Origin: Clostridiales bacterium UBA4039
Lineage (GTDB): Bacteria; Bacillota; Clostridia; Lachnospirales; Vallitaleaceae
Length of the DNA: 64,000 nucleotides
Direction: 5' to 3'
Assembly: GCA_002382805.1 (NCBI GenBank)
Contig: DGAD01000021.1
Span: 11,444 to 75,443, forward strand
The notes under the pieces are model-generated. The model made no database searches. It worked only from the letters and a program-made list of their open reading frames with translations, and was not told the origin of the DNA. This document shows, in pieces, positions 27,389 to 35,526 of this stretch (positions are counted from its first letter, which is position 1; each line of letters begins with the position of its first letter). The position numbers and the translations under genes are program-made.

Positions 27389-29230
27389 TTACTTGTCACC
27401 AGTCCATATCGGACTCGTCCATCCAATATGTCGATTGTCCATAACAATTCGCCCATAATAGTAGGCATCTGCTTTTGGATCAATATCTAACACCAGCTCA
27501 AACCATTCATCGGCATTGGGCACGCTATGCAAGAGTTGACCATCTCTGATAATCTCTATCTTGCTTACGACATGGGGGGCGATGCCTTTAAAGATAAGTC
27601 GCTCTTGTTCAAGTGATATCTCACCAAACCACCTAGGATGGGTCGTCGCAAGGGTTCTTTGATGGGTTAATCCATCAAAGATATCTTCTCGCGTCTTATC
27701 CGCAGCAAATACCCCTGTCAATCCACCATAGCCGGGCTTACCGTCATGACCATCACTTCCTGCCGTAACACCCCACCGTTTACCCATATTCAAAAACTCA
27801 CAAAACGTATTGTGCTTTACATTATTTCTCGCTTTTAGAACCATCGGATGCTCTTGATTTTCAAAGCGTCCCCATTGACTGGAAAAAATCTCACATAAGA
27901 CTTCCTTTGGGTTTGACTCCTTCCAATTGTCCAGGTTAAATCCTTCATACTTTTTCTCTTGTTGGTCCTTACTAGGCCGACCTTCACAATATCTATGAAA
28001 GTGCGGAATCGTCAACATCTTTTTGTCCTTATATTTTTCCCAAAGGTCTGTCACTTCTTCAATGTCCGCTCCAGGATATCCATAGGTTGACAAACTCTCT
28101 CCAAACACAGCAATCGTATCCCCCCGCTTCGAGTGCAATTCAATCCCTGGGAAGGTAACTAAAGCCTGGGTATTATACATATCCGCTTTTTGTCCGATTT
28201 GTTCCCATGTGCTTTGATCAATGTTGACACTTCTGTCTTCATTAAATCGAAAGGTCTGCTCTGATAGACATATAAAATCTAGATGACTGACTTTTTGACT
28301 ATATAGATAACTATTGTCCGGTGTGGAATTCCAATCATTATCTCGAATGTTTGCTGACAGATTCGAGTGAGTATGAAGATCCCCCCAGTATAATTGTCTA
28401 GCGGCCATCCGGGAGACGATAACGGCTTTTTCTACAAATAAATCCGTACTGATAGCTTCAATTAAAAATCGTCCTTCTTGTCGCAAAATCCCTGTGAACT
28501 TGTGGTTATCACATTGTAGACGTTGGACCTCTTGCCCATGTTTATCTATAATACGAAGTTCAATCGACTCCATATCATAATCAAAAATCGGGTTGTTAAA
28601 TTGATCTGCACAAACAAGTTCAACCTCAAACCGAGTATCCGGTTGAACGGACGTAGGCGCAAACACCTTTAATACTGCTGGTTGATCCGGTAAGAGCTCA
28701 ACAGCATCCATCACTTCCAGTTTTACATAGTCTCCTGTACCTTGCGTATCGATGGCCACTTGATAGGTCAAATAGTTCCCTTCTACCTTGTTGGCAAACT
28801 GGGATATTCTTGACGTCATACACTCTCTACCCACCCACGGTCGGTCGGTTCCGCCAAAATACACTGAGATTGTCTCTCCCGGCGCAAGCCCCTCTTGGCA
28901 TGTAATGATGGCTACACGCTTACTATCCGGCCACCGTTTTATATGCGAAAATGCCGATTCAACACTTTCTACTCTTACATCCACTTTAATATCGTCTCTT
29001 GAGCCCAACGCATAGATATAGTTTGGCTTCCAATAATCATACGCTTGAAGATATTCTTCACTGCGTTGATGTTGATATGCCGGAACCTCTATAGAAAGGC
29101 TGGCACCCTTTTTCATCTGAATATCCGAAGTAAATTCAAGACTCCATTCAAAATCCGAGCCGACAACAATTTTCTTATCCATCCTTACGACAAAGGTGCC
29201 AAAAGGAGTTTTTGTTTTTTGTATGTCCAT
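27389..29230 (-). CDS. PHP-fold metal-dependent hydrolase-like protein
   Basis: A 613-residue cytoplasmic protein with no signal peptide. The N-terminal 270 residues are beta-rich (Ig-like region near residue 190-275). The C-terminal part has PHP-type motifs: LYWGDLHTHSNLSAN (HxH), TFPGIELHSKRGD, MLTIPHFHRYCEGRP and VTAGSDGHDGKPGYGG, in the order seen in DUF3604/CehA-McbA-like proteins. The usual TDH motif after the first beta strands is replaced by LSEQTF, so one canonical metal ligand is missing or moved. It is the last gene of the PTS/sulfatase operon, 3 bp after the EIIA gene. Its substrate is unknown; action on an imported, possibly phosphorylated or sulfated, unsaturated sugar is inferred. 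Confidence 0.75.
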   Translation of the reverse strand: MDIQKTKTPFGTFVVRMDKKIVVGSDFEWSLEFTSDIQMKKGASLSIEVPAYQHQRSEEYLQAYDYWKPNYIYALGSRDDIKVDVRVESVESAFSHIKRWPDSKRVAIITCQEGLAPGETISVYFGGTDRPWVGRECMTSRISQFANKVEGNYLTYQVAIDTQGTGDYVKLEVMDAVELLPDQPAVLKVFAPTSVQPDTRFEVELVCADQFNNPIFDYDMESIELRIIDKHGQEVQRLQCDNHKFTGILRQEGRFLIEAISTDLFVEKAVIVSRMAARQLYWGDLHTHSNLSANIRDNDWNSTPDNSYLYSQKVSHLDFICLSEQTFRFNEDRSVNIDQSTWEQIGQKADMYNTQALVTFPGIELHSKRGDTIAVFGESLSTYGYPGADIEEVTDLWEKYKDKKMLTIPHFHRYCEGRPSKDQQEKKYEGFNLDNWKESNPKEVLCEIFSSQWGRFENQEHPMVLKARNNVKHNTFCEFLNMGKRWGVTAGSDGHDGKPGYGGLTGVFAADKTREDIFDGLTHQRTLATTHPRWFGEISLEQERLIFKGIAPHVVSKIEIIRDGQLLHSVPNADEWFELVLDIDPKADAYYYGRIVMDNRHIGWTSPIWTGDK

Positions 29231-29233
29231 AGA

Positions 29234-29653
29234 TTAATCCTCTTCCATCTCGTCATCTGTTATGATGAGTTTTGCCAAACCGTGGCGTCCCGATGCAACA
29301 AGGCCATCGGTGTACCCATCAAAATCATCGACGCTGTCTTTTGTCAAGACACATTCTAATAACATAGGCAAGTTAACACCACCGATGAGGCAAATCCTTT
29401 CATCATAATAACTAAGTTCAAGTGCTGTCTTAAAGGGGGATCCCCCTTGTAAATCAGCAAAAATAATTACCCTGTCGCATCTGCTAAGCTCTTCAACCCT
29501 TTGCTTCATCAAAGCTTTAAGCTCATCTACCTGCATCTGCTGCTTAAAATCTATCGTATGACAATTGTCTTGATCGCCTGCTATAAGTTTTATTGATTCA
29601 TAGATTCCTGTTGCAAATTTTCCATGTCCCGTTATGATTATTCCTATCTCCAT
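29234..29653 (-). CDS. PTS EIIA component, mannose/AgaF family
   Basis: A 139-residue cytoplasmic phosphocarrier. The N-terminus EIGIIITGHGKFATGIYES contains the phosphorylated histidine (H10), and FADLQGGSPFKTALELS and INLPML-like GVNLPMLLE are family segments. It takes phosphate from HPr and passes it to the EIIB encoded 10 bp upstream. Its length is usual for stand-alone EIIA-Man proteins of the N-acetylgalactosamine/glycosaminoglycan type. Confidence 0.92.
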   Translation of the reverse strand: MEIGIIITGHGKFATGIYESIKLIAGDQDNCHTIDFKQQMQVDELKALMKQRVEELSRCDRVIIFADLQGGSPFKTALELSYYDERICLIGGVNLPMLLECVLTKDSVDDFDGYTDGLVASGRHGLAKLIITDDEMEED

Positions 29654-29663
29654 AGTATTCTCC

Positions 29664-30137
29664 TTATAATAGTTCCCCGATGTTCACTTTTTTATCCTTA
29701 GGAACCATTTGCAAGTGCACTAACGTCCCTGCATGAATTAAATTCTTAAACGCCTTCTCGTCTTCTACAGTAATACTCACTGTGCGGTAGAGGACTTTGG
29801 AACCTTCTTTTGCTGCCATATTACCTACAATGACTTCTTGAATATCTACGCCTTGGTGAACCAATGCTTCAATAACTTCCGGCTTCTTAACCACTATAAA
29901 CACATTTTGTCCATCATATTTATCTGTTTTTAAATTTTCCGCTGCTTTTTCAATCGTTAACAATGACAACTTCATACCTACAGGTACAGCACTTTTTAAT
30001 GCCATCTTTTGAAGCGGATCTTTGACGACGTCATCATCAATAATCATAATACGTGTTGCCCCAACCGCCTTACACCATGCTGTTGCCACTTGTCCATGTA
30101 TCAACCGTTCATCAATTCTTACTGCACATATTGCCAT
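29664..30137 (-). CDS. PTS EIIB component, mannose/sorbose/AgaV family
   Basis: A 157-residue EIIB subunit beginning AVRIDERLIHGQVATAW, where H14 is the phosphorylated residue. IMIIDDDVVKDPLQKMALK and the NVFIVVKKPEVIEALV region complete the fold. It phosphorylates the incoming sugar on the cytoplasmic face of the EIIC/EIID channel. It lies 4 bp after the sulfatase gene, within the same minus-strand operon. Confidence 0.92.
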   Translation of the reverse strand: MAICAVRIDERLIHGQVATAWCKAVGATRIMIIDDDVVKDPLQKMALKSAVPVGMKLSLLTIEKAAENLKTDKYDGQNVFIVVKKPEVIEALVHQGVDIQEVIVGNMAAKEGSKVLYRTVSITVEDEKAFKNLIHAGTLVHLQMVPKDKKVNIGELL

Positions 30138-30141
30138 CTGG

Positions 30142-31500
30142 CTACCTCCCTAAACTTACAAATTCATCGTCACTTGCATTTCTTGCTTCAATACATTCTT
30201 TTTTATTGACTTTCCATTGAGGGTCTATTGCAATGAGCCCTTCTAACATATAATCGTTTGTTTGTTCCATATGATTGTGCAACGCTTTTTTCATAGCTAT
30301 GGCTATCTTTTTGTAGGCTTCATCCTCAATCACATTTCTTTTTTCCAGTGGGTCAAACCTGAGATCATATAAGGCTTCTCTGTATTTTTTCTTATCTTTG
30401 ATTCCTGCAGATAAGTATTCATCCTTTGTCAGGGACGCATCGATATTAGAAAGATTCATCCCCAAGTAGTCATCATAATAGACGACATAACGATATTGCT
30501 TGGAGCGAACTGCTCTACAAGGTTCATAGGACGTATGAAAGTTAATCTCTTCAAAAACATACTCTCTATAGTTGTCTTGATCTCCTCGAAGCACTTCAAT
30601 CATCGACTCGCCTTGAAGATTTGTCGGTTTTTCCATTTGAAGGATGTCACACAACGTGGGAAAAATATCCACATGGCTAGTAAGCGCATCCGTCACTTGT
30701 CCGTTATGTCGTCCCTTCGGATCTCGAATCATGAGTAGCACACCTGTGCCTTGGTCATTGAGATTACATTTTGCATACGGATTGGCTAATCCGTGGTCAG
30801 TCGTAAAAATAATAATCGTCTCTTCATAGATGCCTTTTTGCTTCAGCGCTTGAATAACTTTTCCAAAGTTTTCATCCGCCCACTGGAGCGAGGTTAAATA
30901 CCTCGCATAATCTAATCGTGTATTTTCATTATCCATTATGTTGTCCGGTACTTTTACATAATTTGGATCAATCCCTTTTGCTATGGTACTTGGGTATTTT
31001 CGATGGGTGGCATACATACCATAAGAAAGAAAAAACGGCTGTTTCCCATCATGATGATGAATCCAACGCGCCGCTGATAATGCGTTTTTTTCATCCCATA
31101 GGACAAAGTCTTCTTCTTTATAACCTGCGATACTTGTCGTTAAGTTTTCATCATACCCTATCATCTTAGCGCCTTTTTCATGGTCTAGATACCATGACGC
31201 TTCATGCTGAATCCCACTAAGCACCGTATAGAATCCTTGCGCCTTTAAATAGGTGACTAGATGCTTAGACATATCCATCTCAAAGCCTCGTTGCGACAAC
31301 CCAAGCATGCCGACTTGATGCGGATACATTCCCGATAAGAGGGCTGCTCGACTGGGAGAGCATGTAGGCGAAGCACAAAACGCCTTGTTAAACTTTAGTG
31401 CCTCTTTTGCAAAGCACATCATATTCGGGGTCGGAGTATTATATCCATAAGGACTAATCACTTTACCCGTATCATGTGTATGTATGTACAAAATATTCAT
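30142..31500 (-). CDS. Cytoplasmic Cys-type sulfatase, SGSH-like
   Basis: A 452-residue S1-family sulfatase. The formylglycine motif is C47-S-P-S-R in ASPTCSPSRAALLSG, followed by MYPHQVGMLGL, which resembles N-sulfoglucosamine sulfohydrolases and other SGSH-like enzymes. Further active-site parts are FTTDHGLANPYAKC. There is no signal peptide, so it would act on imported sulfated oligosaccharides. Cys-type enzymes need an anaerobic maturase; none is encoded in this window. The start overlaps the stop of the upstream sulfatase by 4 nt. Whether the substrate is N-, 4-, or 6-sulfated cannot be read from sequence. Confidence 0.88.
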   Translation of the reverse strand: MNILYIHTHDTGKVISPYGYNTPTPNMMCFAKEALKFNKAFCASPTCSPSRAALLSGMYPHQVGMLGLSQRGFEMDMSKHLVTYLKAQGFYTVLSGIQHEASWYLDHEKGAKMIGYDENLTTSIAGYKEEDFVLWDEKNALSAARWIHHHDGKQPFFLSYGMYATHRKYPSTIAKGIDPNYVKVPDNIMDNENTRLDYARYLTSLQWADENFGKVIQALKQKGIYEETIIIFTTDHGLANPYAKCNLNDQGTGVLLMIRDPKGRHNGQVTDALTSHVDIFPTLCDILQMEKPTNLQGESMIEVLRGDQDNYREYVFEEINFHTSYEPCRAVRSKQYRYVVYYDDYLGMNLSNIDASLTKDEYLSAGIKDKKKYREALYDLRFDPLEKRNVIEDEAYKKIAIAMKKALHNHMEQTNDYMLEGLIAIDPQWKVNKKECIEARNASDDEFVSLGR

Positions 31501-32867
31501 TGCTTGCCTCCGTCTCTAACCTTATCTGCAATTTTGTTCGAAAAGGAAACCATTGATTCTGACTTGGGTTGTTTTATAGTTCCCCACTGTTTTAGGACAT
31601 CAATCTCTCGCTTATGTTTTTCATATTGTCTTAACAGCTTTTTATCATCAAGTAAAAAAGGTTCCATTGCTTTATACTGTTCTTTATACCCCGGTGTGTC
31701 ACAGGATATCTCTTGATCCGTTTTGCTATCAAACATCCGTAGTGCACGACCTATCTTTAAAAGTTTTGTCTGGTCATGAATAATACACTGTCCATATCTT
31801 AATGGCTTTTCATACATCTGCTCAATAATCACCGGCTTTGTTTTTGGCTGGGTCATGATGTCTTGTCCGTCAACATTTGGCAGATGGGCATCTGCAAGGT
31901 TTAAGAGCGTTGCTGAGAGGTCAACTAAAGATACTGCATCTTCACGCACACTCCCTTCCTGGCTGTTCATAGGTTTTATCAAAAGCGGGATGTGTATAGA
32001 CGCTTCATAAAATGTCTTCTTACCAAATAAACCTCGTCTTCCAAGTTGGTCACCATGATCCGATGTGTAGACAAAGGTTCCGTCCTTTTTATCCAACCGT
32101 TTTTCAAAAGCTTTATATATCTGCCATACTTTTTCTTCCAGTTCTTGACACATAGAATAATAGCCCGCCTTAACTTTTCTACGCTTATCTTGATTCGTTG
32201 CCTGTACTAAATAGGCGTACTGGTCTAAGGCTTCTTCTGATGCATAGTGTTCATCATTATATGCTTCCATGTAGTTTTTATAGGATGCTTCATAACCGAT
32301 ATATGGAAAATGCGGTCCATAAAATCCGACCACCATAAAGATGGGTTGGTCATGCTCTATTAAAAGCTGATTCAACGCTTCTTGATATACTTGTTCATCA
32401 TAATCATGTACCGGAGAGTATCCATATCCTAGGATGTCTTGGCATCCCTGCATCTTCAGGGTATTCGCGTAATCATAAAGCTCTCTGCGCTTCACGCCCC
32501 AATATTGGGATGTTATATCTCCAACAAGACGTTCATCAAACCCGTGCCACTGATCAATACCTTTAAAGTGCATCCGTCCGACAAGAATCGTTTTGTACCC
32601 TCTTGCTCCTAATGCATGAGCAAGAGTGGGTACATCACTTGATAAAAGGCTGTCATTATCAAATATCTTCGTATGTCTTGGCAGCTTTCCGGTCAAAAAC
32701 GACATGCGCGAAGGTACACACAAAGGGGCATTGGTGTATGCGTTGACATAATTTATTCCTGTTTCGCTAATCGTTTTTAGGCGTGTTGTGTTAAGCGAAC
32801 TTCTTTCATTAAGAGAACACGCTTCAAAAGAGTGCTGATCCGACATAACTAATACAATATCTTTCAA
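31497..32867 (-). CDS. Cytoplasmic Cys-type sulfatase
   Basis: A 456-residue S1-family sulfatase with the metal motif VLVMSDQHS at the N-terminus and the formylglycine site C50-V-P-S-R in NAPLCVPSRMSFLTGKLPRH. HFKGIDQWHGFD, GFYGPHFPY and YTSDHGDQLG complete the active site. No signal peptide is present. It is clearly a different subfamily from the sulfatase encoded next to it (choline-sulfatase/IdsA-like general shape), so the two probably remove sulfate from different positions of the same imported sugar. It follows the EIID gene by 15 bp. Confidence 0.88.
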   Translation of the reverse strand: MKDIVLVMSDQHSFEACSLNERSSLNTTRLKTISETGINYVNAYTNAPLCVPSRMSFLTGKLPRHTKIFDNDSLLSSDVPTLAHALGARGYKTILVGRMHFKGIDQWHGFDERLVGDITSQYWGVKRRELYDYANTLKMQGCQDILGYGYSPVHDYDEQVYQEALNQLLIEHDQPIFMVVGFYGPHFPYIGYEASYKNYMEAYNDEHYASEEALDQYAYLVQATNQDKRRKVKAGYYSMCQELEEKVWQIYKAFEKRLDKKDGTFVYTSDHGDQLGRRGLFGKKTFYEASIHIPLLIKPMNSQEGSVREDAVSLVDLSATLLNLADAHLPNVDGQDIMTQPKTKPVIIEQMYEKPLRYGQCIIHDQTKLLKIGRALRMFDSKTDQEISCDTPGYKEQYKAMEPFLLDDKKLLRQYEKHKREIDVLKQWGTIKQPKSESMVSFSNKIADKVRDGGKQ

Positions 32868-32882
32868 AAAACAACATCCTTT

Positions 32883-33698
32883 CTACATAATTCCAAGCGC
32901 CACCATTACCGCCGCAAACGCCACGATAATCAGCATAACTTTTGTTCCTGACATTTTCTTCTTAGCCACAAGTAACCATGCTGCAACGGTAACAAGTAAA
33001 GGAACTAAGTTTGGCATAATCTTATCTAACAATGCTTGTACTTCAATAGACATCGATCCGTTAGTATATACATAAGATACCGGCGCTTGAACTGTTGTTG
33101 AGGCCACACCACCGATAACAATTAATCCGACAATGGTCAGTCCCATTGTGATTTTTTCAGTCAAAGCTTTGTTACCCAGCAAAGATTTTGCCGCATTGCC
33201 TCCAAGGTCATAACCTTTCATAAACAGGCTATATCTAAAGGGTAGCATTGTTCCTAACCAAAGAAGTATATAAAATAACGGTCCGACAATAGAGCCATCC
33301 ACAGCAAGTCCTAGGGCAATACTTAAAATAATCGGATTATATGTCCCTATAATGAGTGAATCCCCAATACCTGCAAACGGACCCATCAGTGCGTTTTTGG
33401 TACTGATAATTGTTTGCTCATTCATCTCTTCCCCATTCGCCATGGATTCTTCAAGGGCAACAACAACCCCCGGAATCATACTGCCAAGATGAGGTTCCGT
33501 ATTAAAAAACTGCATATGGCGCTCTAACGCCTTGATATAGTCATCACCTTTGTATAATCGCTTTAAAATAGGTGCAATCGTATGGCAAAACGCCAACCCC
33601 ATCATTCGCTCAAAGTTCTGTGCACAATGGGAAAAGAATATCCACTTCACCGCAGCTTTTCTGACCTCACCACGAGGTACGCTCACTTTAGTCTTCAT
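32883..33698 (-). CDS. PTS EIID component, mannose/AgaD family
   Basis: A 271-residue EIID subunit with the family segments FFSHCAQNFERMMGLAF, SMIPGVVVALEE and NALMGPFAGIGDSLIIGTY, and hydrophobic helices in the C-terminal half (MGLTIVGLIVIGGVAST, LVTVAAWLLVA, VMLIIVAFAAVMVALGIM). With EIIC it forms the membrane transport channel. Its start lies 11 nt inside the EIIC gene, indicating translational coupling. Confidence 0.92.
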   Translation of the reverse strand: MKTKVSVPRGEVRKAAVKWIFFSHCAQNFERMMGLAFCHTIAPILKRLYKGDDYIKALERHMQFFNTEPHLGSMIPGVVVALEESMANGEEMNEQTIISTKNALMGPFAGIGDSLIIGTYNPIILSIALGLAVDGSIVGPLFYILLWLGTMLPFRYSLFMKGYDLGGNAAKSLLGNKALTEKITMGLTIVGLIVIGGVASTTVQAPVSYVYTNGSMSIEVQALLDKIMPNLVPLLVTVAAWLLVAKKKMSGTKVMLIIVAFAAVMVALGIM

Positions 33699-34494
33699 AA
33701 CAATCGTCCTCCTCTATTAGTTCACCTGATGTACTAACAACGCTTTGCTCATGTCCTGTTCGCATGACAAATAAAAATGCGATACCAATAGAAAAGAGGG
33801 CAAGAGCTGTAATCGTAATCGACGTTGAAATCATGACCACATATCCCATCAAGAAAAATGCAATCATCCATGTCTTGTTAACCGATTGTTTTAACAAAAG
33901 AGCAAAACCGACTGCCGGAAGCATACGACCGGCTATTTTAAAGAAATGAAGAACAGATTCAGGTAACGCCCCAATAATAGCTTCTGCTGCCGGCGCTCCA
34001 AAGTAACAGACTGCAGCAACAATCCCAAATCTTAAGATGAACGTAGGCACTGTACCTAGGATATTCATACGTGCAATTCCTTTTTCATCTCCTTTAGCAG
34101 CGTACTTATCTCCCCAATGTGGAAACGCCGCATTAATTGACATAAGAAAGTTAAAAACCCCAATTCCAACCATACTTAATGGAACAGCTAGCGCTACCGC
34201 ATAGTCTGCGCCTCCTCCTGAGGCCAATGCCAAAGGAATACCAATATAACCTGCAAAAATCACGTCCGCCGGTAATGCACCCCCAGGTGTAATCATTCCG
34301 ATATACATCGCTTGGACGGCAACCCCTGCCAAGATTCCTGATCGAAGATCTCCCAAAATAATCCCGACAATCATCCCTGCAACAAGAGGCTTCCCAATAA
34401 CTTGCCAGCCACCTGTAACCCCAAAAACCCAAGGCGTTCTCTTGGAACCAAGATATGCGAACACCCCAATCAATAAAGCTTGTACTACACTCAT
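33688..34494 (-). CDS. PTS EIIC component, mannose/AgaC family
   Basis: A 268-residue integral membrane permease starting MSVVQALLIGVFAYLGSKR. Family features include the GIILGDLRSGILAGVAVQA and MYIGMITPGGALPAD segments and about eight helices. It is the first gene of the PTS/sulfatase operon, preceded by AGGAGGTATCAT and its own promoter. Together with EIID, EIIB and EIIA it makes a complete mannose-family transporter, like the Aga-type systems used for glycosaminoglycan disaccharides in streptococci. Confidence 0.92.
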   Translation of the reverse strand: MSVVQALLIGVFAYLGSKRTPWVFGVTGGWQVIGKPLVAGMIVGIILGDLRSGILAGVAVQAMYIGMITPGGALPADVIFAGYIGIPLALASGGGADYAVALAVPLSMVGIGVFNFLMSINAAFPHWGDKYAAKGDEKGIARMNILGTVPTFILRFGIVAAVCYFGAPAAEAIIGALPESVLHFFKIAGRMLPAVGFALLLKQSVNKTWMIAFFLMGYVVMISTSITITALALFSIGIAFLFVMRTGHEQSVVSTSGELIEEDDCYED

Positions 34495-34519
34495 ATGATA
34501 CCTCCTAATTTTTTTAGCG

Positions 34520-34539
34520 GTTCAGAGTCACCCCTGAAC
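34520..34539. promoter_or_regulatory. Inverted repeat at the PTS operon start (candidate operator)
   Basis: GTTCAG (34520-34525) and CTGAAC (34534-34539) form a palindrome with an 8-nt gap, just downstream of the predicted transcription start of the PTS operon. The position suits a repressor site for the divergent GntR regulator, though the arms are short. Confidence 0.45.
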
Positions 34540-34549
34540 TATATAATAA

Positions 34550-34578
34550 AGTATAGCACTTCACTCCACTAACGTCAA
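34550..34578 (-). promoter_or_regulatory. Promoter of the PTS/sulfatase operon
   Basis: On the minus strand TTGACG (34578-34573) and TATACT (34555-34550) with a 17-bp spacer, giving a start near 34542 and a leader of about 48 nt before the EIIC gene. Confidence 0.75.
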
Positions 34579-34638
34579 TACATTTGAATTATATTTTAAA
34601 TACATTTGTTTACATTTTTATTAATTGTATTTACATTT
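34579..34638. promoter_or_regulatory. Four TACATTT boxes in the divergent gntR/PTS intergenic region
   Basis: TACATTTG at 34579-34586 and 34601-34608, and TACATTT at 34611-34617 and 34632-34638. They fill the space between the two divergent -35 boxes. A/T-rich TAC/GTA-containing sites are common for GntR/HutC regulators, so these are candidate binding sites. Confidence 0.45.
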
Positions 34639-34641
34639 ATG

Positions 34642-34670
34642 TTGCGTTTTTTATGTTAATCCGCTATAAT
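34642..34670 (+). promoter_or_regulatory. Promoter of gntR-family gene
   Basis: TTGCGT (34642-34647), 17-bp spacer, TATAAT (34665-34670). The start would be near 34677, only 24 nt before the ATG. Confidence 0.75.
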
Positions 34671-34700
34671 AGATGGGAAAAGAACAAAGGGGGGAGAACC

Positions 34701-35417
34701 ATGGAAAAGAAAATCGCAAAATATAAAATCATCGAAAACGATTTGCTCAATGACATACATAACAACAAGTATTTGGATGGAGATCTCATTCCTACCGAAC
34801 TTGAACTTTCCACCAAGTATCAGGTAAGCCGCGTAACCGTAAGACGCGCAACGGATAACCTGGTCGCCAAAGGTTTTTTAAAACGCACTGCCGGTTTAGG
34901 AACAACCGTCAATCTTAGGCCTAAGACAAGTTCTGATCTACGGGTCAGAGGATTTAACGATCAGATGAAAGACCTAGGTAAGAAGGTAGTCTCAACGGTA
35001 CATACCTTTAACATCACCTCAGCCAGCCCCAAAAAAGCGCAAATTCTTGGAATCTCTGAAAAGGATCTCATATATTACATCGAACGCATTCGAAAAGCCG
35101 ATGACAAAGTGTATCTTTTTGAGATTTCATATATTTCTGTTGATAAGTTTCCTGAATTGTCAATACAATATCTACAAAATTCAAAGTATGATTTTTTTAG
35201 GGATGTCAAAAATGTAACTATCGATCATCAAAAGCATGTCGTTCATCCTATCCTTAGCGATGATAAAATCAGTAGCATTCTAAGCATTAAAAAAGGTACC
35301 CCTATCATCATGGTTGAAAATTATACCTATTGTGATGATGGCACCATTATTGATTTTTCACATAACTACTACAATCCAGATGAGTATGAACTATGCTATA
35401 TTAAGTCAAACACTTAA
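34701..35417 (+). CDS. GntR/HutC-family regulator with UTRA domain
   Basis: About 238 residues. An N-terminal GntR winged helix (YKIIENDLLNDIHNNKYLDG, PTELELSTKYQVSRVTVRRA, GLGTTV) is followed by a UTRA ligand-binding domain (VRGFNDQMKDLGKKV, YYIERIRKAD, DFSHNYYNPDEYEL). The ATG at 34701 with GGGGGGAG upstream is chosen over an earlier in-frame ATG at 34584. It is divergent from the PTS/sulfatase operon and most likely represses it, being released by a phosphorylated sugar. In streptococci the comparable locus uses the LacI-type RegR, so the regulator type differs here. Confidence 0.88.
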   Translation: MEKKIAKYKIIENDLLNDIHNNKYLDGDLIPTELELSTKYQVSRVTVRRATDNLVAKGFLKRTAGLGTTVNLRPKTSSDLRVRGFNDQMKDLGKKVVSTVHTFNITSASPKKAQILGISEKDLIYYIERIRKADDKVYLFEISYISVDKFPELSIQYLQNSKYDFFRDVKNVTIDHQKHVVHPILSDDKISSILSIKKGTPIIMVENYTYCDDGTIIDFSHNYYNPDEYELCYIKSNT

Positions 35418-35457
35418 TCTTAAGTTGTATTAAGCCAAGCCTTTTAAACCCATAAAA

Positions 35458-35504
35458 CGGATACATCAGTAAAGTCATCTTTGCTGATGTATCCGTTTTT
35501 ATTT
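35458..35504 (+). terminator. Terminator after gntR-family gene
   Basis: A 17-bp stem (35458-35474 with 35479-35495, one G-U pair), loop TCAT, then TTTTTATTTT. Downstream of the stop at 35417 on the plus strand; it may also serve the convergent diguanylate cyclase gene. Confidence 0.9.
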
Positions 35505-35526
35505 TCTTTGGAAGTGTGTATGTGTG

